Shown here in pieces: positions 27,306-35,538 of a stretch of DNA of 64,000 nucleotides (the stretch's first letter is position 1; every line of letters begins with the position of its first letter). The translations under genes were made by a program, and so were the position numbers. The notes beneath the pieces were generated by a model. It saw only the letters and a program-made list of their open reading frames with translations. It was not told where the DNA came from and ran no database searches. This DNA is from Saprospiraceae bacterium (GTDB lineage: Bacteria; Bacteroidota; Bacteroidia; Chitinophagales; Saprospiraceae): contig JABSSL010000036.1 of NCBI GenBank assembly GCA_013214355.1, positions 1-64,000 on the forward strand. The letters run 5' to 3'.

Positions 27306-28634
27306 TTATCTTTTTGCCAATAATTCTTCGAGCCGATCTGCTAGGATCGGCAAATCTATTCCCAGTTGATTCTTATTGGTTTGTAAGACCGGTCGGACAA
27401 GATGTTCAGGAAGTTTGCTTGCTCCCCAATAGGCGCCTAAGATTGCACCGGTGATAGCCGCGACGGTGTCATTATCCCGGCCATAATTGGTCACGAACTC
27501 AATCGTTTTTGCAAAGTCCAGATCACATAGTAGCAGGGCCGTTAAATTGATGAGGTGTATTTCGCCAGCGTGGAAGGGGGTATCTTGATTTTTTGCATCC
27601 AACAACTGAAAGGCTTTCTGCATTTGTAAGTAGTAAAGACTATCATGAGGAAAATACTTTGGTAGTTGTAACTGCATACTTTCCCATTCATCTAAAGTGG
27701 CCGCTTTTGCAGACCTTGCTATAGTCTCTGCGTCCTTATAGATCCGATAGGCAGCTCTTCCAATCAGACGAGACTTAAAGTAATTGTCTGGATCGGTGGT
27801 GATCATAGTTTGGAAAAGTGAATCAGGTTGAGGGGTTGACCGCATGGCTTCAGCTGTCAGTGCTGCCGTCAATCCACTAATGTCCCGCGCATAACCGATA
27901 TCGAAAATGCTTAGCTTATACATTTCTTGATAGGCGAGATCGGGTTTCCCCGGATAGTAGGCACCGATCATAGGGGCATATAGCATTCCCCCACAGGCCA
28001 TTTCTCCACCATAAAAATGACTGAGCCGAACGCCATACGCCTCAGTGTTCCCCTCTGCAAACGGTTTGGCAACTAAAGCCCATTCTTGCAGCCAGTTGAC
28101 TCGCCGCATGTTTTGCTCATAAGGTGTTGGATCGAAGCCTTCGGTATTCTTAAGTCGATTCAGTTCAGACTGATACCTATCTATCAAGAACTTGGCGAAG
28201 TTGGTAGCCTTGAGCTTTGGGGGTTGATTATTATTTCGGGCCGCTTCTTCTTTTTCAAAATAGTCAATCATAATAGCCTTCCAACGGGTATCATCCGTCG
28301 TGCCACCTGGCGGTAGGTTGAAATCCCAGGGCCCTTCCGCGCTAGGCTCGCGTAGCACCATGGTAACACTATCAATGTATTGGTACTCCCGAACCATATC
28401 GTAGCGAGGCCACATTTCCGTCGGAGCTCCCATTGCGTCCCCAATAGCTGACCCTATGATCAACCCCAGTAGCTTATCCTTTAGAACATCCGATTGCAGT
28501 GTAGAGTCAATATAGTTACTTCTATTCCAGTTCGGATGAGGTTTGACCAATGTCTGACTTTCTTCCTCCGCGGTATGCTTTGGGGTACAAGCGAGTAGAG
28601 AAAGGAGTAGAAATAATAGCCAGGAGTTACGCAT
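27306..28634 (-). CDS. ADP-ribosylglycohydrolase-family lipoprotein
   Basis: A 442 aa member of the ADP-ribosyl-glycohydrolase (DraG/ARH) fold, which removes ADP-ribose from proteins or small molecules using two magnesium ions. Metal-binding signatures at both ends are visible: GLIIGSAIGDAMGAPTEM near the N-terminus, PPGGTTDDTRWKAIM, and the late GRDNDTVAAITGAILGAYWG. The leader MRNSWLLFLLLSLLACT has a lipobox (LLAC), so the protein is expected to be a lipoprotein in the envelope, unusual for ADP-ribose removal and suggesting a different substrate. It is followed upstream, with a 33-base gap, by a kinase gene on the same strand, probably one transcript. Confidence 0.9.
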   Translation of the reverse strand: MRNSWLLFLLLSLLACTPKHTAEEESQTLVKPHPNWNRSNYIDSTLQSDVLKDKLLGLIIGSAIGDAMGAPTEMWPRYDMVREYQYIDSVTMVLREPSAEGPWDFNLPPGGTTDDTRWKAIMIDYFEKEEAARNNNQPPKLKATNFAKFLIDRYQSELNRLKNTEGFDPTPYEQNMRRVNWLQEWALVAKPFAEGNTEAYGVRLSHFYGGEMACGGMLYAPMIGAYYPGKPDLAYQEMYKLSIFDIGYARDISGLTAALTAEAMRSTPQPDSLFQTMITTDPDNYFKSRLIGRAAYRIYKDAETIARSAKAATLDEWESMQLQLPKYFPHDSLYYLQMQKAFQLLDAKNQDTPFHAGEIHLINLTALLLCDLDFAKTIEFVTNYGRDNDTVAAITGAILGAYWGASKLPEHLVRPVLQTNKNQLGIDLPILADRLEELLAKR

Positions 28635-28667
28635 GATAGGAGGATTTTGGAATGGGAAAGGTAACGT

Positions 28668-29723
28668 TTATCGGGTAATCAAAGAAATGGCCTCTTGCAC
28701 TAGATCTTGTTTCTCCTCAATGCTTAAGGCTAGTGGGAGTTGAGCAATGCCAATTAATCTTCGCAGGATTTCTATGCCAGTAAATTGATCCAATAGTTGT
28801 TCATCAAAGCCAGTGGGCCGTTCATAGTTTTCCTTGACCCAGTTGATCGCGGAAGGAGCTGACTGTGCCATCTTCATATGAGCCAAAAATACGCTGAGAT
28901 CAAATTCTGCCAACCCAAAGTAGGAGAATTCCGGGTCAATTACCTTGACTTGACCATCCACTTTCAACCAACTCCCTGGATAATAATCACCGTGAATCAA
29001 ATGTTGCCCTTCTCCCAAGTATCGCTCGCCTAATTTGGCAATGGTAGCGACTAACGCTTTGTCTGCATAAATTGGGGCTGCCAAATCGTATAGGCCTGCT
29101 TGGATAGCATCGAGATCCATACCGTTGTCCGCACGGTAAGGGAAATCAAATATGTGTGTGTGATTTAAGGCTTTAAGCGCTTGATTTTTCGGATAGGAAC
29201 TGGAAGCCCTGGAAAAATCACTTTGGTGTAAGGTCTGCAGAAAGGTCAAGAGGCTTTCCAACTCTGCTTGTTCGAAGCCTTGTCCCTTTTGATATACATA
29301 GCTGAAATCAGCACCATGCCCTAGGTCTTCTACTTTGATCAAGAAATTGTCCAGGTCCGTGGCCAGTAGGAGTGGCGTAAATTCCTTGAGCGTATCATTG
29401 GTTTGGACTAAGGTGTAAAACTGAGACTCTGTATGGATTCTTTCAATTGGCGCTTCTAACTGTGGATATTTTTCTACCCAAGGTCTAGCCTGTTTTACAA
29501 TGAACGAACCCTTCTTTGTCCGCACCCGCAAAACAAAATTCATATTTCCTTCTCCGGGCTTTTCTGTACCGATAACTTGGTCTTCCTCGTCCATCCACCC
29601 CTGTCCTTTAAGGTATACTTCCAAACTAGCATCCTGGTTGGCTTCAAGAAACTGAGTGCTGCCCGTCGCGGCTACAAATTTTTGCTTAGCATCCATAACC
29701 TCTTTTCGGGGGAAGATAGACAT
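28668..29723 (-). CDS. APH-fold phosphotransferase, methylthioribose-kinase-like
   Basis: A 351 aa kinase of the APH/choline kinase fold. The start of the domain, EKPGEGNMNFVLRV, followed by FIVKQARPWVEKYPQLEAP, closely matches S-methyl-5-thioribose kinase (MtnK), which recycles the sulfur-containing by-product of polyamine synthesis. The catalytic loop is LIHGDYYPGSWLKVDG with catalytic Asp, and the metal-binding VIDPEFSYFGLAEFD. No other methionine-salvage gene is nearby, so the true substrate may differ, and I give no gene symbol. It shares a strand with the ADP-ribosylglycohydrolase gene 33 bases downstream. Confidence 0.82.
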   Translation of the reverse strand: MSIFPRKEVMDAKQKFVAATGSTQFLEANQDASLEVYLKGQGWMDEEDQVIGTEKPGEGNMNFVLRVRTKKGSFIVKQARPWVEKYPQLEAPIERIHTESQFYTLVQTNDTLKEFTPLLLATDLDNFLIKVEDLGHGADFSYVYQKGQGFEQAELESLLTFLQTLHQSDFSRASSSYPKNQALKALNHTHIFDFPYRADNGMDLDAIQAGLYDLAAPIYADKALVATIAKLGERYLGEGQHLIHGDYYPGSWLKVDGQVKVIDPEFSYFGLAEFDLSVFLAHMKMAQSAPSAINWVKENYERPTGFDEQLLDQFTGIEILRRLIGIAQLPLALSIEEKQDLVQEAISLITR

Positions 29724-29838
29724 TTCTCTTTGCTCACCCTCACCGCTAGCTTTAAAATTGGTATGTAATTCCCGCTCGTTAAATTCTTTTTAACTTATTT
29801 GTCCGAGCAAGGACGCAAGGGCCAAACCCTTGGTCAAA

Positions 29839-30840
29839 TTATTGCTTCCCCTTCCAATAACTGGCCAGGCTAGAACCAGAGATATTCATCAAGGGACCAA
29901 ATACTACGGCAGCTAAGCCCATAGTAGCCACCTTACCCATCTCCAAAGCAATCCCTGAGGCTAAACCGGAATTCTGCATACCCACCTCCAAGGCGATAGT
30001 TCGGCAAGAAGCTTTATCCATACCTGACCACTTTGCGGTTTGATAGCCCAAAAGATAACCTAAGCCATTGTGCAAGGCACAAGCCACGATCAGCAATGGG
30101 CCGATGGCGAGTAAACTGTCCCTACCTGCGGCGGTAATAATAGCAATGATCACCGCAATTCCGATCATAGATAACTTGGGCATAGAACGGTCTAGCCAGG
30201 GGAATTTACCACTGAGATATTTATTGAATAGTAGGCCCAATCCAACGGGCAGTATCACGATTTTGAACATACTGAAAACCATGGCCCAGAAGTCTATGGG
30301 GACCAACTGCCCGGCAAGCAGCTTCATCAGTACGGGGGTGAGCAAAGGAGCTACTAAGGTAGCAATGGCAGTGAGGGTCAGAGATAGGGCGAGATTGGCG
30401 CCAGCAATGTAAGACATGACATTGGAGGCCAAACCGCTTGGCGAGGAGCCAACTAGGACGATTCCAGCTGCAATTTCTGGCGGAAAGTTAAAAGCTACGG
30501 TTAAGGAGAAGCCGATTAACGGCATGATCGTGAATTGGCAAGCTAGGCCAATGAGCACACCTTTCGGCATTTTCAAAATACCGGTAAAGTCCTCGATGCT
30601 CATAGCGGTGCCCATACCGAACATGATGATCATTAACAGAGGGATGATGAGGGACTTAAGCGAGAAACTGCCCCAAGATTGTAAGGTTTCGGGAAAAAAT
30701 AAGGCCCAAACAACCGCAACCATCACCCACACCGTAAAAGCGATATTCCCTAGTTGTTGCGTGCGACCGAGCCTGAAGGCCAAAAGAGCCAAGAATATGA
30801 TGACGGTTAAACCCAGTGTAGCATTGTCGAATAAGGTCAT
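29839..30840 (-). CDS. Bile acid:sodium symporter (BASS) family transporter
   Basis: A 333 aa inner-membrane protein with about ten hydrophobic helices. It carries the BASS family sequence GIVLVGSSPSGLASNVMSYIA at the first helix break and ALEVGMQNSGLASGIAL at the second; these unwound crossings bind sodium in the family. Typical substrates are organic anions such as pantoate, bile acids or keto acids, not resolved here. Its ATG overlaps the stop of the anti-sigma-like gene by four bases (ATGA on the minus strand), so it belongs to the sigma operon of CHAT module B and may be under that control. Confidence 0.9.
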   Translation of the reverse strand: MTLFDNATLGLTVIIFLALLAFRLGRTQQLGNIAFTVWVMVAVVWALFFPETLQSWGSFSLKSLIIPLLMIIMFGMGTAMSIEDFTGILKMPKGVLIGLACQFTIMPLIGFSLTVAFNFPPEIAAGIVLVGSSPSGLASNVMSYIAGANLALSLTLTAIATLVAPLLTPVLMKLLAGQLVPIDFWAMVFSMFKIVILPVGLGLLFNKYLSGKFPWLDRSMPKLSMIGIAVIIAIITAAGRDSLLAIGPLLIVACALHNGLGYLLGYQTAKWSGMDKASCRTIALEVGMQNSGLASGIALEMGKVATMGLAAVVFGPLMNISGSSLASYWKGKQ

Positions 30841-31577
30841 TCCTGTGGTAACTTTTTGAGTAAGTCTTGTGCTTTTGTATGCCAGTAATTATCAGCCGGT
30901 ATTTTGGATAATGCTGTTCGAGATTCCTGGTAATTCTTTTGTTTAAGGTAGACTAGAGCTAGGTACCATTGTGCGGTCGAGCGGTAAATAGATGTGCCGG
31001 TGCTAATGGGAGAAAGGCGAGTCAAAGCCTCTTCTGCCCGATCCAGCTCTAAAGCAGCAATACTAGCGTAGATTTGGGCCTGCAAATCATCAGGTTGCTC
31101 TTCTAGATATTGATTCAGTAGCTCAGCTGCTGAGCTGTAATTACCGGTGTTAAAAGCAGTTTCTATAGCTTGGAGGTCCTTTTGGTCGGACCCACGTTCC
31201 TGTAAGGAAAGCGGACGGTGTTCAGCAAATTGCTGGTAAGTCGGGGGCGAATTGAGCCAAGTCGGAACCAGTAGGAGGAGCAGGATAGCAGCGGCTGCAG
31301 CTCCTGCAATCCAGTAGAGTCGTCGACGCAGCGGCACTACTTTGGTGGTAGACTCATTGGAGGACGAAAAGAAAGAGTCGCCGAGTTCACCTATTTCGGC
31401 TTTGAGTTTTTCTCGGCCAGGCCGAACAGCAAGGAAGTCCTCTATCTCCTTTCTCTGAGCAAAAGACTTGGCCAGTTCGGTATCCTTGGCCAGCTCCTGC
31501 TCAAAAGCCGTGCGCTCAGCCTCGCTGAATTCATCACTGAAGTATTTTTCTATTTTTTTTGAGTAATTGTCACTCAT
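30837..31577 (-). CDS. TPR anti-sigma-like membrane protein of module B
   Basis: A 246 aa single-pass membrane protein. The N-terminal 50 residues (KIEKYFSDEFSEAERTAFEQ, then KSFAQRKEIEDFL) match the short helical front of anti-sigma factors in Bacteroidota, though without a His-Cys-Cys zinc motif. The membrane helix is at about 87-105, after VVPLRRR. The periplasmic part holds TPR-type repeats (ETAFNTGNYSSAAELLNQYL, AQWYLALVYLKQKNYQESRT). It lies 11 bases after the ECF sigma gene and overlaps the next gene by four bases. This position makes it the likely partner that restrains the sigma factor. Confidence 0.75.
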   Translation of the reverse strand: MSDNYSKKIEKYFSDEFSEAERTAFEQELAKDTELAKSFAQRKEIEDFLAVRPGREKLKAEIGELGDSFFSSSNESTTKVVPLRRRLYWIAGAAAAAILLLLLVPTWLNSPPTYQQFAEHRPLSLQERGSDQKDLQAIETAFNTGNYSSAAELLNQYLEEQPDDLQAQIYASIAALELDRAEEALTRLSPISTGTSIYRSTAQWYLALVYLKQKNYQESRTALSKIPADNYWHTKAQDLLKKLPQE

Positions 31578-31588
31578 AACTCATTGCT

Positions 31589-32158
31589 TTAGGCCTCGGA
31601 AAGGAGCGTTCTCCAGCGTTCCAAACAGGCATTTTTACGGCGATATAATGCATTCGCAGTACTGAACGATAATGTTTGTATAATCTCTTCCGTGGAGCGC
31701 CCGCCTTTGATTAAAGTCAGCAATTGCTGGCAAAGGTCGGAAAGTTGTTTAAAACTGTGTTCCAGTCTTTGGGCTTGGTGGTGAGCCTGCTCTGTAGCAA
31801 TGAGCAAGTCCTCTATATTGGGGTCATTTTCATCTGTATATCGCTGAAGATTTTGATTTCTTACCTCCTGATCCCGTTTATTTCTATTTTTTTTGTCGAG
31901 CCACTTATAACGGATAATGCCCATGAAGTAGGCCCCAAATGAACAGGGGAGTTGAAAATCCTGTCCGGCTACTTTATCATAAATGGCGACGATTGATTCT
32001 TGGAAAATATCTTTGGCCTCTTCTTGTTGCCCACCGTGCTTTACAATCCAGGCGCTCACCTTAGGTGCAAACTCCTTATAGATTTCCTGTAAAACTGCTC
32101 GTTCTCCATTCTTGAGTCCTTCCAGTAGTACTTGGTCTTGTTGTTCAGGCATTGTCAA
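31589..32158 (-). CDS. ECF sigma-70 factor of module B
   Basis: A 189 aa alternative sigma factor. Region 2 is clear: LQEIYKEFAPKVSAWIVKHG, then KDIFQESIVAIYDKV and CSFGAYFMGIIRYKWLDKKNR. Region 4 is present in short form (FKQLSDLCQQLLTLIKGGRS, then EEIIQTLSFSTANALYRRKN), where YRRKN would contact the -35 element. A start two codons later (32152, MPEQQ) is equally possible. The gene is divergent from the first T9SS gene of module B, across a 281-base region full of GGGTGAGT repeats. It likely controls those genes and is restrained by the membrane protein encoded 11 bases downstream (inference). Confidence 0.88.
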   Translation of the reverse strand: MTMPEQQDQVLLEGLKNGERAVLQEIYKEFAPKVSAWIVKHGGQQEEAKDIFQESIVAIYDKVAGQDFQLPCSFGAYFMGIIRYKWLDKKNRNKRDQEVRNQNLQRYTDENDPNIEDLLIATEQAHHQAQRLEHSFKQLSDLCQQLLTLIKGGRSTEEIIQTLSFSTANALYRRKNACLERWRTLLSEA

Positions 32159-32193
32159 ACGCTTTTCTAGAAGCCAAATATACGCAAGTAATT

Positions 32194-32316
32194 GCTCAGT
32201 ACTGAAGGGGTGAGTACTGAGCGGGTGAGTGTTTCTCTAAGGTGTTGATAATCTGTGGTTTAGTTTTTTGGTTTGTCGGAATCGGTGAATTACTCACCCG
32301 GTGAGTACTCACCCGC
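32194..32316. promoter_or_regulatory. Divergent control region with four GGGTGAGT motifs
   Basis: Between the ECF sigma gene (minus) and the first T9SS gene (plus). The motif GGGTGAGT occurs as direct copies at 32208-32215 and 32223-32230 and as inverted copies at 32292-32299 and 32307-32314. The last two form the perfect palindrome GGTGAGTACTCACC (32300-32313), and GCGGGTGAGT (32221-32230) pairs exactly with ACTCACCCGC (32307-32316). This looks like a multi-site operator or a long-range stem. No clear TAnnTTTG box was found around it. Confidence 0.6.
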
Positions 32317-32439
32317 TGGGTAAATTTTTTTTCAGCAATAGGTAAGATTTCAAAAACCACACAGACATACCTACAAAACCAATGACCTTCTACAGTAAAC
32401 ATGCACGTCATTGGACCATAATCACCAAAATCCAAAACA

Positions 32440-35259
32440 ATGCAAAGAAAGTTATTCTCGCTCACTCTGATTCTTTTACCTTTTATGCTGGGAGCTGCTA
32501 ATACCTTGCTGGCACAACCTCCCTTCCAAAAATTGTATGGTGATGCCAAACCTCAGGGCTACTCAGAGGTACGCGTCCACAATGGAGCTATCTATGCCTG
32601 TGGTTACCTGGGCGATAATCCTGAAATCCTTGGTGTCTTTAGTCGATTTGACATTAACGGTAATTTACAATGGACCACCATGGTGGATGACGTAACTGTT
32701 CAGTGGCTAGATTTTGTTCCTACTACGGACAACGCTTTTCTAGTCGTAGGACGCTCTACGCCAGTTGGCGTGCCGGGTGGGCAGCAAAACAACAACCTGT
32801 CCGTGATTTCTAAGATTACAGATACGGGTACAGTCCTTTGGACTCGATACTATGATAACCTAGGAAGAGAGTCCTTCTCTCGCATCATACGCCTGACTAC
32901 GGTCCCCTCCGGTACGGGGCAATACTACGTATTGGGTGTCGAAAACCCTAGTAACTCGCCTTCAATGACAGACCGGGTAATGCTCTATAATTTTGATATT
33001 AATGGAAATATTATCTGGAAGAGATACTTACAGTCTGGAACGGACAATGAATTTATTCGCGGGATGTTGGCGGTTGGCCCAAGCAACTTCGTCATCACCG
33101 GAAATGTGGACCAAAGAGGCAAATGGGTGATCTTAGATACGAATGGAAATCCTACCGCACAAGACTATGAATATGCTCCAACGGTGACCGTATTCCAAGA
33201 TGTAGCCCTGATGCCTAATCGGGATCTTTTATTGGGCGGCATGTATCGACCAAGTGGTGTTCAAAATGCATTACTAACCCGAATTGATCCAGCAACGGGC
33301 TTAGCAAGATGGGCCCTCACTATCCCTGGTCGTACCCGAATTTGGCATGTTACCGAAGCGGATGCTGACGGAGCCTTCTATGCGCTAAGTATGGGTAATC
33401 ATGATGGTGTGGATCGTCCCATGGTGCATAAGTTTCAACAAACAGTTATCAGTAATTTTCCAAACTTACTGTGGTCTCGTTATATGGAAGATGGCGAAAC
33501 GGCTTATGAAGTAGGGACATTACGACTATACAACAATTCTGACCTGCTTTATCACGATAATCGGACAGACAACCCCAGCGGCTTTGGTATGCTTGATGCC
33601 TTAATTGGTCGCATGGACAGCGAATTTAACTCTTGTATTACCAAGGACGCTTTTCTAGAAATCGTGCCGTTTGAACTCGATCCTAGAGATGGCCGTACTG
33701 AAGTGCAAGAAAGAGAGAGACCAGATCCCCGCACTTCCGAAAAGCAACGGCCAATCGAATGGTTGGAAGAGGAGTTGTGCTCAGACTGTGGTAGAATAAT
33801 CCGAGATACACTCGATGTAGATTGTGCTGTTCAATCCGCTTACAGCTATAGCTTTCACGTAGAAAACCTATCTGGTTATGATGTAACCGGAGTCGTAATC
33901 AATAACCTGCCTCCAGGTTGGACCTTTAGTGATCAATACTGGTCAGCACCACATCCCAGTTTTCCAATTCCAGATAATGGTATTGGTGGACCTTTTGATC
34001 TAGTCATCTACCCTCCATCCCCCATTACGCAGCCGACGGAGATCTGCTTTGATGTAGTTTTCCTAAGTGGGACTTACGAATGTTGTCATTTTACCTATTG
34101 CATTACCTTGTTGCCGCAAGATCCTTGTGAATCGGTTACAGTATCTGCCACCTCATTAGATAATGAAGAAGAATGCTGCTACCGAGTGACTTTAGAAAAT
34201 GACTTTTGTGATAATTACTTTACGGGTGTTCAAACCGAAATCCTTACCCCGGGCGTTTACTTCAGCCAATATGCGGGCGGAAGTAACTGGATACCTACAC
34301 CAAATGCAGGCCAAGATGATATCGTTTGGACACACAACGGAGGATATGTTCCAACGGGCATAGACACCGATATCTTCTTCTGCTTAGATGGTATCACAAG
34401 CGCGGCTCAGACCCCACAAGAGGTAGCCTTCCATTGGCTAACGGTAGATGCCACTGGCGAGACGGTTATAGCTTGTTCGGATACCTTGAAATTCGAATGT
34501 GAATCTTGTCTGCTAGTAGAAGAGAATAAGCTAGAATGTATTGATAATAATACACTAAGCTATACTTTGACGATAACAAATAATACTGCACCTGCAGTCA
34601 CTTCCAACATGATCCTCTTGGAAATGCAAACCCCAGGATACAGCTTCAATCCAGATTTTATCAATGTCACTTTGGCCAGTGGGGGAAGCACCACTCAAAC
34701 GGTGAACATCAATAGTGTCGCACCACTCAATCCTGGAGATGTGCTCTACTATAAAGTCACGCTCCTGGGAGAAGATGGTTGGTGTTGCCATTTAGATAGT
34801 TTATCTCTAGTTGTACCAGAGTGCGGTCAATTTACACCCTGTATTGATCCCAACCAAATCGATCAAACTGTAAGTTGTCCCATTACTCCAGATGTAGTGT
34901 GTGGCTGCGATGGTAAGACTTATTTGAATGCTTGTGTAGCTGAATTCTACAATGGATTGACCAGTTGGACTCCCGGTCCTTGTGGTCAGCCAGTTGCAAG
35001 GCCCCAAGAACTTGCTGTCTCTGCACTCTTATTTCCAAATCCGACGCCAGGTGATCTACAAGTTCGATTACCGCAGTCTGATACTTACCAAGTACAAGTA
35101 CTCGACCTAAATGGAAAGGTCTTGATTGAAAAGCAATACCATGAAACGACCCAATTTCAATTATCCCTAGATGAACAGCCGGGGGGAATCTACTACCTGA
35201 GAATTAAGGGGGCTAAAGGCTTCATGGAACAACGTTCCTTTGTGAAGATAAATCCGTAA
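32440..35259 (+). CDS. T9SS-secreted protein with Kazal-like domain
   Basis: A 939 aa secreted protein. Signal peptide KLFSLTLILLPFMLGAANTL with cleavage after LLAQ. The front half looks like a repeated beta-propeller of the kind found in large secreted proteins of this phylum (WTTMVDDVTVQWLDFVP, ITGNVDQRGKWVILDTNGN). The middle has several Ig-like or DUF11-type strands, rich in paired cysteines (CHFTYCITLLPQDPC, ECCYRVTLENDFC). A Kazal-type inhibitor segment at about 815-850 (VVCGCDGKTYLNACVAEFY) could inhibit serine proteases. The end, LFPNPTPGDLQVRLPQ to the final strand, is a T9SS type A sorting domain. It is the first of four plus-strand genes in CHAT module B; a terminator follows. Confidence 0.85.
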   Translation: MQRKLFSLTLILLPFMLGAANTLLAQPPFQKLYGDAKPQGYSEVRVHNGAIYACGYLGDNPEILGVFSRFDINGNLQWTTMVDDVTVQWLDFVPTTDNAFLVVGRSTPVGVPGGQQNNNLSVISKITDTGTVLWTRYYDNLGRESFSRIIRLTTVPSGTGQYYVLGVENPSNSPSMTDRVMLYNFDINGNIIWKRYLQSGTDNEFIRGMLAVGPSNFVITGNVDQRGKWVILDTNGNPTAQDYEYAPTVTVFQDVALMPNRDLLLGGMYRPSGVQNALLTRIDPATGLARWALTIPGRTRIWHVTEADADGAFYALSMGNHDGVDRPMVHKFQQTVISNFPNLLWSRYMEDGETAYEVGTLRLYNNSDLLYHDNRTDNPSGFGMLDALIGRMDSEFNSCITKDAFLEIVPFELDPRDGRTEVQERERPDPRTSEKQRPIEWLEEELCSDCGRIIRDTLDVDCAVQSAYSYSFHVENLSGYDVTGVVINNLPPGWTFSDQYWSAPHPSFPIPDNGIGGPFDLVIYPPSPITQPTEICFDVVFLSGTYECCHFTYCITLLPQDPCESVTVSATSLDNEEECCYRVTLENDFCDNYFTGVQTEILTPGVYFSQYAGGSNWIPTPNAGQDDIVWTHNGGYVPTGIDTDIFFCLDGITSAAQTPQEVAFHWLTVDATGETVIACSDTLKFECESCLLVEENKLECIDNNTLSYTLTITNNTAPAVTSNMILLEMQTPGYSFNPDFINVTLASGGSTTQTVNINSVAPLNPGDVLYYKVTLLGEDGWCCHLDSLSLVVPECGQFTPCIDPNQIDQTVSCPITPDVVCGCDGKTYLNACVAEFYNGLTSWTPGPCGQPVARPQELAVSALLFPNPTPGDLQVRLPQSDTYQVQVLDLNGKVLIEKQYHETTQFQLSLDEQPGGIYYLRIKGAKGFMEQRSFVKINP

Positions 35260-35339
35260 GCTCAATCGATCACCCTTTTTGATCATCAGTAGTATACCCT
35301 CAAGTATGGGTTTTATCCCAAGACCGATACCCAGTAATT

Positions 35340-35375
35340 GAAGGCCTTTCCCCTCCTTGGGAGGGGCCTTCTTTA
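35340..35375 (+). terminator. Terminator after the Kazal-domain T9SS gene
   Basis: Stem GAAGGCC...CCCCTCC with GGAGGGG...CCTTC around a TTG loop (35340-35371), then TTT. The next T9SS gene therefore probably has its own promoter in the 160 bases downstream. Confidence 0.7.
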
Positions 35376-35538
35376 GCCTTATATGTAGAGAAGATCGCCA
35401 AAGCTAATTATGGTGTTGAGCAAGAAAAATGAATCCACAGCTCAACCTATTTTCGAAGTCTTAGCTGGCTGAAGTTCTGGTAAAAAAACCTTTAAAATAA
35501 CTTTAAACAAGTTCATTGACAACCCACTCAAAAAACCA

